NCBI RefSeq assembly: GCF_030296695.1
Contig: NZ_AP027737.1
Span: 744,001 to 808,000, forward strand
DNA: 64,000 nt
Source of the DNA: Agromyces mangrovi
GTDB taxonomy: Bacteria; Actinomycetota; Actinomycetes; Actinomycetales; Microbacteriaceae
Direction of reading: 5' to 3'
Made by a program: the position numbers and the translations under genes. Positions 17,058 through 27,343 of the stretch are shown here, piece by piece. Within the stretch, counting starts at the first letter, position 1. Every line of letters starts with the position of its first letter. A model generated the notes under the pieces. That model ran no database searches, was not told where the DNA came from, and saw only the letters and a program-made list of their open reading frames with translations.

Positions 17058-20000
17058 ATGGCGGTCGAGGTCGACGAGGCGACGGAGTCCGCCGACGGTC
17101 GACGGGCGGTGCGGGGCGGCCCGCGGGTCCCCGTCGTCCCGGTGCAGGGCGACACGCGGCTCGCGCACGCGGCCGCGGGGGCCGTCCCGGCGTTCGGACG
17201 CACGCTGCGCGTCTCGCTCGCGATGCGCGGCGGCGTCAGCCTGGCCGTCTGGATCGGCGGCGCGGTCGCGGAACTCGACCTCTTCCGGCGCATCCGCGTC
17301 TTCGAGCGCGACGGGAGCCCCGTCGCCTACCTCCTGACCCCCGGCGACGAGCCGCCGACGCCCGCGGTCCTGGAGCGCGCGGCCGTGTACGCCGAGCTGC
17401 TGTGGCTGACCGGCTACGACCAGGTGGAGTTCGACCTGCTCGCCGGCACGAGCGCGGGCGGGCTGAACGCCGTGGTCTACGCGGTCGCCCAGCGCGCCGG
17501 CGCGAGCCTCGACGCGCTCCGCGGCATGTGGTCGGGCGTGGGCGGGCTCTGGGGGCTGCTGCAGCTGCCCGGCCACGCGGAGATCCGCGCGCTCATGCGG
17601 GGCGAGGACCTCTTCCGGCGCGAGGTGCACCTGGGGCTGCGCGACATCTACGGATGCCGGCCGAGCCACCCCGACCTCGTGGCGACGCAGGTCGACATCG
17701 ACCTGTCGGCGACCGCGATCGACGCCCGCGAGGAGCTCGAGCCCGACAGCAGCGAGGGCCGCGCGCACTTCCGGTTCCGGTCGGGGGTCGAGCCCGGGCG
17801 GACGAACCGCATCCCGGGCCGCCACGACCCCGGCGCCGATCGCGACGACGACGACCTGAGCCTCGAACGGCTCGCCCTCGCCGCACGCGCCACGTCGTCG
17901 CTGCCCGGCGGGTTCGAGCCGGCGGAGGTGGCCTCGCCGGTCGCGGACGGCGCGACCCGGTCGGCCGATCGCAACGACCTCCACCACGCGTTCAGCGGTC
18001 ACCGCGACCCGGTCGACCTCGACGGGCTGCCGCGCGACGTGCCCTACCGCATCGTCGACGGCGCGGTGTTCGACAACGTGCCGATCGAGCGCGCCATGCG
18101 CGCGGCACGGGCCCGCGCGTCGGACCGCAACGCCGACCGCGTGCTGCTGTTCCTCGACCCCGACCCGGACCCCGGCCCCGACGACGAGTTGGTCTGGGAC
18201 GACGGCGCATCGAAGTTCTTCCGCGCGCTGCGCGCCCAGTTCACGCGCATGTTCCGGCAGGAGCCGGTCTCGCGCGAGACCGCCGAGGTGCAGCGCTTCA
18301 ACGCGGAGCGCCGCGTGGACGAGGCGCGCCGACGCGCGGCGGTCTCGCTCGTGGAGAGTGCCGGCTGGTCCGAGCCGCAGGTCGACGCGCGCCGGACGGC
18401 CTACGTGCGCTCGCTCGGCGCCGTCGTCTCCGAGCAGCTCGCCGAGGCGATCTCGGGGCCGTCGCTCTGGCAGGTCTCGACCGACCTCCCCCACCGGCAC
18501 CGCTACCTGCCGATCGCGCGCACGCGGCTGATCGCGTTCACCGAGCTCGTGGTGGCCGACTACGCGACCGCGGCGGCGTCGGCCGAGCCGATGGAGGCGC
18601 GACTCGGGTCCGCCTCGGCACTGGCCGACGCGGCGAACTGCGTGCTCGCCTGGGTGCGCGATCTCGAGCGGGTGCCGGAGGCCGCGGGGTCCCGCCGGTT
18701 CCGCGCCTTCCCGCACGAGCGCGCGCACGCCTACGCCGCCCTCGAGACGGCGGTCGCGCACGGCGACCGGGCCACCGCGCGGGTGCTCGAGCAGGTGCGC
18801 CGGTTCGTGCACGACGCGCACCCCAAGCGGCTCGCCCAGCCCACGCCCGAGACCGCGCGGCCGTGGATGCACGAGTGGCGCGACGCCGACGCGGGCGATG
18901 CGGGGATCGCCCGCGCGCACGCGTCGCTCGACCACTGCGTCCGCCTGCTGCTCGAGGAGAACGCGCGGCTCCGGGCGCGCATGGGCGACCTCGACGCCGA
19001 GACGGCCGCCGAGGCGGAGCAGTCCCCATGGCTGCGGCTGGCGGCGCCGACCGGCGGTGCGACGCCGCGCGCCGTCGACCTCGCGGCGCTCATGTGCCCG
19101 GCAGGCATCCCGCCGGCGCTCTCCAGCGTGCGCTACTGGAGCATCGGCGTCGACGAGCGCCCGGACTCCCCGAGGCGTTCACGGCCCTCGTCGACGGCCA
19201 GCGGCGGGCCGCCCTGCAGGAGGCGCTGCGCGCATCCGCCGACCGGGCCGTGCCGCGCGACCTGCTCGAACGGCTGACCGCAACGGGCGACGCCGCCACC
19301 CTCACGCCGCAGTCGAAGCTCGCCGGGTACGGCCTCGGAAACTTCCTCGGCTTCCTCAGCGCGAGCTGGCGCGTCAACGACTGGCTGTGGGGGCGCATGG
19401 ACGCGGCCGCCGGCGCCGTGCGGTTCTTCGACGCCGTCGAGCCGAACCGGGTCGATGCGAGCGCCGCGATCCGCATCGTGCAGGACGCGATCCTGCACGA
19501 CGCCGACCGCGACGGCGAGGTCATCGAGCCCGCCGAATGCGACTGGTCGCCGGCGGAGCCGCTGCGTGTGCCGCCGGTCGTCGAGCCGCCGTTCCGCGGA
19601 TCGGTGCCCGTGCGCGAGCGGCTGCGCGGCGGCGTCGACGCGCTCGGCGACCTGCCGCCCGGCTACCTGGTCGGCATCGCCTCGCGCGGGCTGCGGCTCA
19701 TCGACCGCGCCGCGCTGCGGCCGGGCGGCGTGCTCGTGCGCATCGTCGTCGGCGCCGTGCTCGCGGTGCTGCGCCCCGTGCTCGCGGTGCTGCCGTCGGT
19801 CATCGACCCGCCCCGCGCCGCCGCGATCGCCGGGGTCGTCGGCGGTGCGGGCTGGCTGCTCACCTGGCGCGCGTTCGAGTCGTTCTCGTGGGGCCTCGCG
19901 ATCACCGCGCTCGCGGTCGCCGGACTCCTCGTCGTCTGGCTGGTCGCGGCGGCCGGGGGCGCCGATGCGCGCTGGCGCGGCGTGCGCGAGGACGCCGCCG

Positions 20001-20704
20001 CTCGCGCGCCCGGCGGGGCGGCCGCGGCGGAGCGCATCGACGCCGCCGCGCGCGCGAGCCGGCAGGCGGCGACCGCACCGGTGTTCCGGGCCCTCGCCGC
20101 GATCGGCGTCGCGGGGTTCGCGATCCTCGCCGGCAACCTGCCCATGTCGCTGCTCGCGGCCGGTACCGCCGTGGTGCTCGTGGTCGCCGCGATGCGGGCG
20201 TGCACGGCCGTGGTGCGCCCGGCGCCGCGCGCGACCCGGGCGCGCGCCGTCGCGGGTTCCACGACGCTCGTGGTCCTCGGCGGCGGGGTGCCGTTCGTGC
20301 TGCAGGCATCGGGTGCCGCGGACGCCGCCGAGGCGCTCGCCCTGTTCGCACCCGGCGACGTCGCCCCGTGGTGGGTGCCGCTCGCGGTGCTCGGCCTCGC
20401 GGCATCCGTCGTCTCGGTGCTGCTGCTCGCCGGCTGGCTGCCGCCGCTGTGGCGCCGTGCGTGGGCGCGGCCGATCGACCTGGTCGGGGTGACCGCGGGC
20501 GCGGCGCTCGCGGGCGGATTCGCCTGGCTCGCCGTCGCGGCAGCCGTCGCGCTCGGCGGGGGCGCTCCCTTCGCCTTGCCCGGCTGGCAGGCCGCCGCGT
20601 TCCTCGTGGCCTGGGGCAACCTGCTGTGGTGGGCACCGGCGTGGGCGGGCGCGGACTTCTCGCCCGACGACACGCCCCGCCGGCCGCCCGCCCGGAGGGG
20701 GTGA
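17058..20704 (+). CDS. Patatin-like protein with C-terminal membrane region, frame-shifted
   Basis: Very large patatin-related protein, about 1215 aa after restoring one base. The N-terminal patatin domain has the nucleophile elbow GTSAGG (Ser132) and the dyad aspartate in VDGAVFDN (Asp334), so lipid acyl-hydrolase activity is plausible. Its overall form fits the patatin-related family with a DUF3376-like extension (roughly 400-850), whose function is unknown. Beyond about residue 880 there are at least six hydrophobic helices, suggesting membrane attachment. The frame breaks near 19160-19162 (residue about 700), where GVDERP continues in another frame as GLPEAFTALVDGQRR; one added C repairs it. 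ATG 17058 has a GGGAGAGG site. It converges on the ABC exporter with one base between stops. Confidence 0.82.
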
Positions 20705-20705
20705 C

Positions 20706-22511
20706 TCAGACCAGGCTGTCCCGCCAGGCCGCGTGGAGCCGCGCGAACCGTCCGTCGCCGCCGATCAGCTCGGCCGGCGAGCCGTCCTCGACGATGCGGC
20801 CCCACTCCATGACGAGCACCCGGTCGGCGATCGCGACCGTCGAGAGACGGTGCGCGATGATCACCGCGGTGCGGTCGGCGAGCAGGGTCGTGAGGCCCTC
20901 CTGCACGGCGCGCTCGCTCGGGATGTCGAGCGAGCTCGTCGCCTCGTCGAGGATCAGCACGGCCGGGTCGGCGAGGAACGCGCGCGCGAACGAGATGAGC
21001 TGCCGCTGCCCGGCGCTCACCCGGCCGCCGCGCTTGTTCACGTCGGTGTCGTACCCGTTCGGCAGGCCCTCGATGAACTCGTGCGCGCCGACCGCCTTCG
21101 CCGCCGCGACGATCTCGTCGAAGCTCGCGTCGGGCTTGCCGAGGGCGATGTTGTCGGCGACCGAGCCCGAGAACAGGTACGCCTCCTGCGTGACCATGAC
21201 GATCGCGCGGCGGAGGTCCTTCGGGTGGAGGTCCCGCAGGTCGACGCCGTCGAGGCGCACCGCACCGCTGCTCGGGTCGTAGAACCGCGAGATGAGCTTG
21301 GCGAGCGTCGACTTGCCCGCACCGGTGGACCCGACGAGCGCGATCGTCTGCCCCGCCGGGATCGCGAGGTCGAACGTCGGCAGCACGACGCGGTCATCGG
21401 TGTAGGCGAACTCGACGCCGTCGAACGAGACGTCGCCGCGCGCGGTCCACAGGTCGACCGGGCGCACCGGGTCGGGCACGCTCGGCTCCTCCTCGAGCAC
21501 GCCCGAGATCTTCTCGAGCGCGGATGCGGCGGACTGGTACGAGTTGTAGAACATCGCCATGTCCTCCATCGGGTCGAAGAACCGACGGGTGTAGAGCACC
21601 GCGGCGAGGAGGAACCCGATCTCGAGCGAGCCGTCGACCACGCGGAAGCCGCCCCAGAGCAGCACCATCGCGACCGTCACGTTGCCGATGAGCACCAGGC
21701 CCGGGTCGTAGACGCCGAACACCTGGATGACCTTCGCGTTCACGTCGCGGTAGTCCTCGACGAGGTCGCCGAACTCCCGCTCGTTGCGCTTCTCCTTGCG
21801 GAACGCCTTGACCGCCCGGATGCCGGTCATGGTCTCGACGAAGTGCACGATGAGCTTCGCGGAGGACTCGCGCGAACGCCGGAACAGCACCTGCGAGCGC
21901 TGCTGGAACCAGCGCGTGAGCACGAACAGCGGCACGAGCGCGACCGCGAGCACGAGGCCCGACTGCCAGTCGAGCGCGATCAGCGCGATCGCCGTGAACG
22001 ACATGTACAGCACGCCCTGCACGAGCTGGTTGATGCCCGAGTCGAGCAGCTCGCGGATCGCGTCGAGGTCGCTCGTCTGACGCGAGATGATGCGGCCCGA
22101 CGTGTACGACTCGTGGAACTCGAGGCTCAGCTTCTGGGTGTGCAGGAAGACGCGCTTGCGCAGGTCGATCAGGATCGCCTGGCTGATGCGCGCCGACTGG
22201 CGGATGTAGACGGCCACGAGCAGCGCGCCCACGACCGCGGTCGCGAGGTACGCCGCGCCGGCCCATGCCAGCGGCAGCCAGTCCTGGTCGAGCAGGGCCG
22301 GCAGGCCCTCGGCCACGCCGTAGCCGATCAGCGCCGGGCCAGCGACCTGCGCGCCCGTCGAGATCGTGACGACCAGCGCCGTCCACGCCACCTGCCACCG
22401 GAGGGGCTTCAGCAGCGAGCCCAGCAGGCGCAGCGAACGCCGGCGGATCTGCCGCGACTCCTCCTTCGTGAAGTCGTGCCGCTCCTCGCCCTGTACGCCG
22501 ACGACGCTCAT
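20706..22511 (-). CDS. ABC exporter half-transporter B (multidrug/lipid type)
   Basis: ATP-driven exporter subunit with fused membrane and ATPase domains, 601 aa. The membrane domain (about 30-320) has six predicted helices and the family stretch [20 protein letters not shown]. The ATPase domain has Walker [10 protein letters not shown], a signature written VSAGQRQL in place of LSGGQ, and Walker [14 protein letters not shown], followed by the H-loop AHRLST. The glutamate after Walker B is present, so this half is likely the active ATP site. Its ATG overlaps the stop of the upstream subunit (ATGA), giving a heterodimeric exporter. The substrate is unknown; drug, lipid or peptide export are all possible. 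Confidence 0.93.
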   Translation of the reverse strand: MSVVGVQGEERHDFTKEESRQIRRRSLRLLGSLLKPLRWQVAWTALVVTISTGAQVAGPALIGYGVAEGLPALLDQDWLPLAWAGAAYLATAVVGALLVAVYIRQSARISQAILIDLRKRVFLHTQKLSLEFHESYTSGRIISRQTSDLDAIRELLDSGINQLVQGVLYMSFTAIALIALDWQSGLVLAVALVPLFVLTRWFQQRSQVLFRRSRESSAKLIVHFVETMTGIRAVKAFRKEKRNEREFGDLVEDYRDVNAKVIQVFGVYDPGLVLIGNVTVAMVLLWGGFRVVDGSLEIGFLLAAVLYTRRFFDPMEDMAMFYNSYQSAASALEKISGVLEEEPSVPDPVRPVDLWTARGDVSFDGVEFAYTDDRVVLPTFDLAIPAGQTIALVGSTGAGKSTLAKLISRFYDPSSGAVRLDGVDLRDLHPKDLRRAIVMVTQEAYLFSGSVADNIALGKPDASFDEIVAAAKAVGAHEFIEGLPNGYDTDVNKRGGRVSAGQRQLISFARAFLADPAVLILDEATSSLDIPSERAVQEGLTTLLADRTAVIIAHRLSTVAIADRVLVMEWGRIVEDGSPAELIGGDGRFARLHAAWRDSLV

Positions 22512-24457
22512 CGGGTCACCTCCTGCTCCTCGATGCCGGTCTCGGATTGCGCGGTGCTGCCGGCCCCGTCGCGCGGATCGGGACCGATGATCGGGATGGC
22601 GGCCGTGTCGAGTTCCTCGGCCTTCCGCTCGCGCTCCTCGTCCTCCAGGGACGAGATCACGAAGCGGTAGTGCTCGCTCGAGGCGAGCAGGTGCGAGTGC
22701 GTGCCGACCGCGGTGATGCGGCCGTCCTCGAGCAGCGCGACCCGGTCGGCGAGCATGACCGTCGACGGGCGGTGCGCCACCACGAGCGCGGTCGTCGTCG
22801 CGAGGATCTCCCGCAACGCGTCCTCGACGAGGGCCTCCGTCTCGACGTCGAGCGCCGAGAGCGGGTCGTCGAGCACGAGCACCGCGGGGTCCGCCGCGAC
22901 CGCGCGTGCGAGCGCGAGGCGCTGCCGCTGGCCGCCCGAGAGGCTCATGCCCTCCTCGCCGACCTTCGTGTCGACGCCCTCGGGCAGGTCGTGCGCGAAC
23001 TGCGCCTGCGCGATCTGCAGCGCCTGGGCGAGCACGGCGTCCGCCTCGGCCCGCACGGCCGGGTCGTCGCCCGCCAGCTCGGGCCGGCCGAGCAGCACGT
23101 TGTCGCGCACCGACGCCGAGAACAGCGTGGCGTCCTCGAACGCCATCGCGACGTGCGTGCGCAGTTCCTCGCGCCGGAGCGCGCGGATGTCCACGCCGTC
23201 GAGCGTCACGGCGCCGCCGGTCACCTCGTACAGGCGCGTGGTGAGCGACGTGAGCGTCGACTTGCCGCTGCCGGTGAGTCCGACGAGCGCCATGGTCTCG
23301 CCGGGCTGCAGCCGGAGGTCGACGCCGTCGATCAGGTCGGGCGTGTGCCCCGGGGCATCCGCATACCGGAAGTGCACGCCCTCGAACGCGAGCTCGCCGC
23401 GCGGCGCGTCGACCGTGGTCGGCCGCTCGGGGTCGGTGATCTGGTTGACCTCGTCGATGACCTCGAAGAAGCGGTCGGTCGCGGTGCGCGTGTCGAGCGC
23501 GAACGCGAGCAGGAAGCCGATCGACTCGATCGGCCACGACAGCACGGTCGCGGTCGCGAAGAACGCCACGACCTGGCCCACGCTCATCACGTCGATCGAG
23601 GCGAGCCACACGCCGAGCACGAGGCACACCGCGAGGGCGACGTTCGGGATGAGCAGCAGCCAGAGCCAGATGTTCGACTCGAGCTTCGCCTTCTCCATCT
23701 CGGTGCCGCGCAGCTCCTCGGCCTGCGCCGTGAACGTGCCGAGCGCGTGCTTGCCGCGACCGAAGGCCTTCAGCACGCGGATGCCGTGCACCGACTCCTC
23801 GACGGCGGTCGCGAGGTCCCCGGCCTGGTCCTGGCTGCGGCGCGCGACCTCGGAGTAGCGGCCCTCGAACCGGAACCCGATGATCCACAGCGGCAGCGAG
23901 AGCACCATGAACACGAGGCCGAGCAGCCAGTTCATCCAGATCAGGATGCCCACGCCGACGACGATCGTGACGAGGTTGACGATGAGCAGCACGAGGCCGA
24001 ACGAGAGCCAGCGACGGATGCGACCGAGATCGGAGACCGCGCGCGAGAGCAGCTGCCCGCTCGGCCAGCGGTCGTGGAAGCTCACCGGGAGGTCCTGCAG
24101 CTGCGCGTAGAGCGAGTTGCGCATCTCGGCCTCGACGCGCGTGCCGGGCGTCAGCACGAACCAGCGCCGCAGCGCGATCATGATCGCCTCGGTGATGCCG
24201 AGCGCGAGCACGACGAGCACGGCGGGCACGATCTGGCCGGGGTCGCCCTCGGAGAGCGGGCCGTCGACCAGCACCTGCAGCACCTGCGGGATGGCGAGCG
24301 CGACGAGGCTCGCGATCATCGCGGCGGCGGTGCCGAGCGCGAGGAACGGCACCGCGGGTCGGGCGTAGGGGTACAGGCGCGCCAGCGTGCGCGGCGTGCT
24401 CAGCCGCGGCGGCGGAGTCGGGGAATCGGGTCGGTCGTCGGCCGTGATGGCGGGCAT
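22508..24457 (-). CDS. ABC exporter half-transporter A (multidrug/lipid type)
   Basis: Partner of the downstream subunit, 649 aa, six-helix membrane domain plus ATPase domain. Walker A is GLTGSGKST, the signature is a canonical LSGGQRQR, and Walker B is [12 protein letters not shown], where the catalytic glutamate is replaced by aspartate. That pattern of one degenerate and one consensus site is typical of asymmetric heterodimeric exporters such as BmrCD or TM287/288. A charged C-terminal tail ([12 protein letters not shown]) is unusual. The ATG at 24457 has an AGAAGGACT ribosome site. It sits behind a 143-nt leader containing three hairpins and a tiny ORF, suggesting control of elongation or translation. 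Confidence 0.93.
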   Translation of the reverse strand: MPAITADDRPDSPTPPPRLSTPRTLARLYPYARPAVPFLALGTAAAMIASLVALAIPQVLQVLVDGPLSEGDPGQIVPAVLVVLALGITEAIMIALRRWFVLTPGTRVEAEMRNSLYAQLQDLPVSFHDRWPSGQLLSRAVSDLGRIRRWLSFGLVLLIVNLVTIVVGVGILIWMNWLLGLVFMVLSLPLWIIGFRFEGRYSEVARRSQDQAGDLATAVEESVHGIRVLKAFGRGKHALGTFTAQAEELRGTEMEKAKLESNIWLWLLLIPNVALAVCLVLGVWLASIDVMSVGQVVAFFATATVLSWPIESIGFLLAFALDTRTATDRFFEVIDEVNQITDPERPTTVDAPRGELAFEGVHFRYADAPGHTPDLIDGVDLRLQPGETMALVGLTGSGKSTLTSLTTRLYEVTGGAVTLDGVDIRALRREELRTHVAMAFEDATLFSASVRDNVLLGRPELAGDDPAVRAEADAVLAQALQIAQAQFAHDLPEGVDTKVGEEGMSLSGGQRQRLALARAVAADPAVLVLDDPLSALDVETEALVEDALREILATTTALVVAHRPSTVMLADRVALLEDGRITAVGTHSHLLASSEHYRFVISSLEDEERERKAEELDTAAIPIIGPDPRDGAGSTAQSETGIEEQEVTR

Positions 24458-24480
24458 GACGGGAGTCCTTCTGGGCGGCC

Positions 24481-24566
24481 GGGCGCGCGAGGGCGCCCGG
24501 GTCGTGCGAGGTGGGGAACGCGACGGGAACGCGGCGTCCCGTCGGGGCTGCGGCGAGGAGCCGCAG
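24481..24566 (-). promoter_or_regulatory. Attenuator-like series of hairpins ahead of the ABC exporter
   Basis: Three hairpins lie between the leader ORF stop (24600) and the exporter start (24457): arms 24548-24554/24560-24566 (7 bp), 24522-24528/24537-24543 (7 bp) and 24481-24486/24493-24498 (6 bp). A hairpin-rich region right after a short translated ORF is the layout of ribosome-mediated attenuation. Mutually exclusive pairings were not modelled. Confidence 0.45.
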
Positions 24567-24599
24567 GGGCGGCCGCCGAGTGCGGCCGCGGGCGCGGCG

Positions 24600-24686
24600 C
24601 TAGGCCGCGCGGCGCCCGGGTCGAATGAGCGAGACGACCCCGCCGACGGGGCCGGTGCCGGCAGTCATGCCATCTGTCGTCTTCAT
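24600..24686 (-). CDS. Putative 28-aa leader peptide of the ABC exporter operon
   Basis: A 28-codon ORF starting [10 protein letters not shown] and ending RPGRRAA. It has one of the best ribosome sites in the window (GGGAGGAAGCG before the ATG at 24686), lies about 70 nt downstream of a good promoter, and is followed by serial hairpins and then the exporter genes. Its C-terminal Arg-Pro-Gly-Arg-Arg codons are a plausible stall point. Drug-inducible exporters in actinobacteria are often controlled through such translated leaders, so this is inferred to be a sensor peptide, not a functional protein. It may instead be a small membrane-interacting peptide. Confidence 0.55.
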   Translation of the reverse strand: MKTTDGMTAGTGPVGGVVSLIRPGRRAA

Positions 24687-24761
24687 CGCTTCCTCCCGGG
24701 CGCTTGTGGTGGATGTCCCTGTGCCCGCGCGTGTCTGGTGGACGGCGGCGGGCAGCCTTAC

Positions 24762-24791
24762 AGGATACGCCCGCGTCTCGCGCGTGTGCAA
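24762..24791 (-). promoter_or_regulatory. Promoter of the ABC exporter operon
   Basis: On the minus strand, TTGCAC (24791-24786) and TATCCT (24767-24762) are separated by 18 bp, a good housekeeping-sigma match. Transcription would start near 24755, about 70 nt before the leader ORF and just after the stop of the dimethylargininase-like gene. Confidence 0.6.
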
Positions 24792-24810
24792 GGGATTTCT
24801 GCGGACCGGT

Positions 24811-26069
24811 TCAGCGTACCCGCACGGACAGGCAGGTCACGCATCCCTCGAGCTTCTCGAACTCGCTGATGTCGACCGTGACGACCCGGTAGCCGAGGCC
24901 CGACACCATCGCCGCCGTCTCCGGGGCGGAGGACGCCATCAGCACGGTGTCGTCGGCGAGCTCGACCACGGCCACCCCGGTCGGCTCGGGCACCTCGAGG
25001 AACCGGGGGAACAGGTCGCGGTGCTCGACGAGGTCGGGGTGTCCCAGCACCGTGCCGTCGGGCAGCGCCGTGACGGCGCTCTTCAGGTGCAGCGTGCGGG
25101 TCACGGGTACGGCGACCACGGTCCATCCGCTGGTCAGCAGCAACTCCCGCAGCTGACGGATTCCCTCGGCGTTCGTGCGCGACGAACTGCCGACGTAGAC
25201 CGTTGAGCCGACCTTCAGCACGTCGCCGCCGTCGAGCGTGCCCGGCTCCGCGATGTGCGCCACCTGCACGCCCTTGAGCGACCGCACGACCCGCTCGACC
25301 GCCTCCGCCTCGCCCCGCCGCGACTCCGCGCCCGATCGCGTGATCACCGCGAGGTCGTCGAACAGCACCACCTGGTCCTCGACGAAGACCGAGTCGGCGA
25401 GGTCGGGCGCGCTGTCGACCTCGACCGTGCGCCATCCCTCGGCGACGAGCGCGGCGCAGTAGTTGTCCCACTGCTCGTCGGCCAGCTCGGCGTCGACCGG
25501 CTCCCGCTCGAGGTGGGTGAGCTCGGCCTCGTCGAGGTTGCTGGCCGGGATGCGCACGAGCGCGAGGCGCTGCTCGGTCGAGCCGCGGCGCGGCGCGTGC
25601 GCGAGCACCGACCGCAGCACCCGCGGCGCGACGAACACCTCGGCGGCGACGACCGAGACGATGAAGACCAGGTTGATGCCGACGAGCGAACCGAGCACGA
25701 ACGCGAACATGCGCAGGTCGGGCGCCGCGCCGCCCGCGAGCACCGTGATCGTGGTGCCGACGAGCGCTGCGAGGCCCGCCGAGGTGAGCCCGGCGGCGGC
25801 CGCGAGGAACCAGGCGCGCGTCGCGCCGACCGCGTTCGCGGCCGACAGCAGCAGGAAGGTGAGCGTGGCGAGCAGCACGAAATGACCGCCGACCTGCCCG
25901 AACACCGTGGGCGCCTGGCCGCCGGCGATGAACACGCCGAGCAGCGCCGCGACCAGGCCGATCGCCGCCGGTGCCGCCGCGGAGGCGAACACGGCGAGCA
26001 CGCGCCGCCCGTGCACGCGGTCGCGCGGCGAGATCGTGCGGGCGGGGGAAGCTCGACGGAGTCGGTCAC
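24811..26069 (-). CDS. Membrane-anchored dimethylargininase/arginine-deiminase-like protein
   Basis: Two-part protein of about 419 aa. The N-terminal 160 residues hold about four hydrophobic helices; the C-terminal 250 residues are a guanidino-modifying hydrolase of the DDAH type, with the acidic EPGTLDGGDVL loop, catalytic His in TLHLKSAVTALP and catalytic Cys in GCVTCLSVRV. The usual product from (di)methylarginine would be citrulline plus an amine. I take GTG 26069 as the start because TAGGCT ends 6 nt before it; that frame must lose register at the five-G run 26044-26048 (plus strand), where one added base joins MTDSVELPP to ARTISPRDRV. If the sequence is exact, the start is GTG 26016, giving 401 aa. 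Confidence 0.8.
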
Positions 26070-26075
26070 GGCACG

Positions 26076-26081
26076 AGCCTA
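26076..26081 (-). promoter_or_regulatory. -10 box for leaderless dimethylargininase-like transcript
   Basis: TAGGCT (26081-26076, minus strand) ends 6 nt before GTG 26069; no ribosome site is visible. This spacing is the main reason for choosing that start. Confidence 0.45.
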
Positions 26082-26118
26082 GCGGCCACGGCGGGCCGCC
26101 CCGGGCGCGTGCCGGGGC

Positions 26119-27213
26119 TCACCGCGCGCGGTCGAGGCGGCCCCGCGCGAGGCGCTCGGCGGCGGCGAGCGTGGTCGTGCCGGAGGCCGCGGCCTCGCGG
26201 TAGACCGCGCGCACGGTGTCGCCGATCGTCGCGACGCGCGCGTCGATCGCGGCGGCGTCGGCGTCGGGCTGGGAGGCGAGGTCGAGGTAGATCACGCCAC
26301 CCGCGTTCACGACGAAGTCGGGCGCCCAGAGGATGCCGCGCTCGGCGAGCAGCGACGCCGACTCGCGCCGGGCCAGCTGGTTGTTCGCCGCACCCACGAC
26401 GGCGCGCACGCGGAGCTCGCCGATCACGTCGGCGGTGAGCACGCCGCCGAGGCCGCACGGCACGAACAGGTCGGCCTCGACCCGGTGCGCGCCGGCCGGG
26501 GCGACCCAGTCGGCGCCGAGCTCGTCGGCGAGCTCGCGTCGCGCGTCGACCACGTCGGTCACGGTGAGGCGCGCCCCCTCGGCGGCGAGGGCGCGCGCGA
26601 GGCGCCCGCCCACCTGGCCGAGGCCCGAGATCACGAGGTGGCGGCCCGCGAGGTCGGCGTCGCCGAACAGCTCGGCCACGGTCGCGCGGATGCCCGCGAG
26701 CACGCCCGCGGCGGTGGCATCCGCCGGCTCGCCCACGCCGCCCTGCTCGGGCGGGAGCCCGCAGACGTGGTCGGTGCGCTCGGCGACGACCGCCATCAGC
26801 TCGGCGCTCGTGCCGACGTCCTCCGCGGTCATGTACGCCCCGCCGAGGCTCTCGACCGCGTCGCCGAGGTCGCGCATGGCCGCGACGCGCTCGTCGGCGG
26901 TCAGCGTCACGCCCCGCGGCACGCGGATGACCGACTTGCCACCACCGCGGGCGAGGCCCGCAGCGGCGTTCTTCAGCGTCATCGCGCGCGACAGCCGCAG
27001 CGCGTCGGCGAGCGCGTCGGTCCAGTGGTCGTACTGCCAGAGGCGCGCACCGCCGAGGGCCTGCCCGAGCCGCGTCGAGTGCACGGCGACGATGATGGTG
27101 AGGCCCGACCGGGCACCCGTCGTGATGAGGATGCGCTCGTGGTCGGGAGTCTCCTCGGTGAGGATGTGGGCGGTCGCCGCGTCCGGCGTCGTTGCGGGGT
27201 GCGCGAGTGTCAT
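26119..27213 (-). CDS. Leu/Val/Phe dehydrogenase-family amino-acid dehydrogenase
   Basis: NAD-dependent oxidative deaminase of the Glu/Leu/Phe/Val dehydrogenase superfamily, 364 aa, the length of the leucine/valine class rather than 450-aa glutamate dehydrogenases. The catalytic lysine lies in LARGGGKSVIRVP, the substrate aspartate region in YMTAEDVGTSAELM, and the Rossmann fold in ISGLGQVGGRLA. The C-terminal CGLGGVLTADVIGEL and VGAANNQLA are standard. Likely role: branched-chain amino-acid catabolism or synthesis. The ATG at 27213 has AGGAGC upstream. A TATCCT box lies about 80 nt upstream. Within the family, the exact amino acid cannot be assigned. Confidence 0.9.
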   Translation of the reverse strand: MTLAHPATTPDAATAHILTEETPDHERILITTGARSGLTIIVAVHSTRLGQALGGARLWQYDHWTDALADALRLSRAMTLKNAAAGLARGGGKSVIRVPRGVTLTADERVAAMRDLGDAVESLGGAYMTAEDVGTSAELMAVVAERTDHVCGLPPEQGGVGEPADATAAGVLAGIRATVAELFGDADLAGRHLVISGLGQVGGRLARALAAEGARLTVTDVVDARRELADELGADWVAPAGAHRVEADLFVPCGLGGVLTADVIGELRVRAVVGAANNQLARRESASLLAERGILWAPDFVVNAGGVIYLDLASQPDADAAAIDARVATIGDTVRAVYREAAASGTTTLAAAERLARGRLDRAR

Positions 27214-27294
27214 GGGTGGGTCGCTCCTGGTCCGTCCGCCGGGTGGGCGGCATGGCTGTGATGGGCGGCGCCTCGTGAGCGCCGTGTTCCCCTC

Positions 27295-27300
27295 AGGATA
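27295..27300 (-). promoter_or_regulatory. Candidate -10 box for the amino-acid dehydrogenase
   Basis: TATCCT (27300-27295, minus strand), the same hexamer as in the ABC exporter promoter, lies 82 nt before the ATG. No convincing -35 was found. Confidence 0.3.
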
Positions 27301-27343
27301 CGCCGCGCCGGCACGAGCGAGCGCCCGCGACGCGGACCCGCGC

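Noticed and set aside
20706..23888. A 1060-codon frame spanning both exporter subunits
   Set aside because: The first half is a shadow of subunit A; subunit B has its own ATGA-coupled start at 22511.
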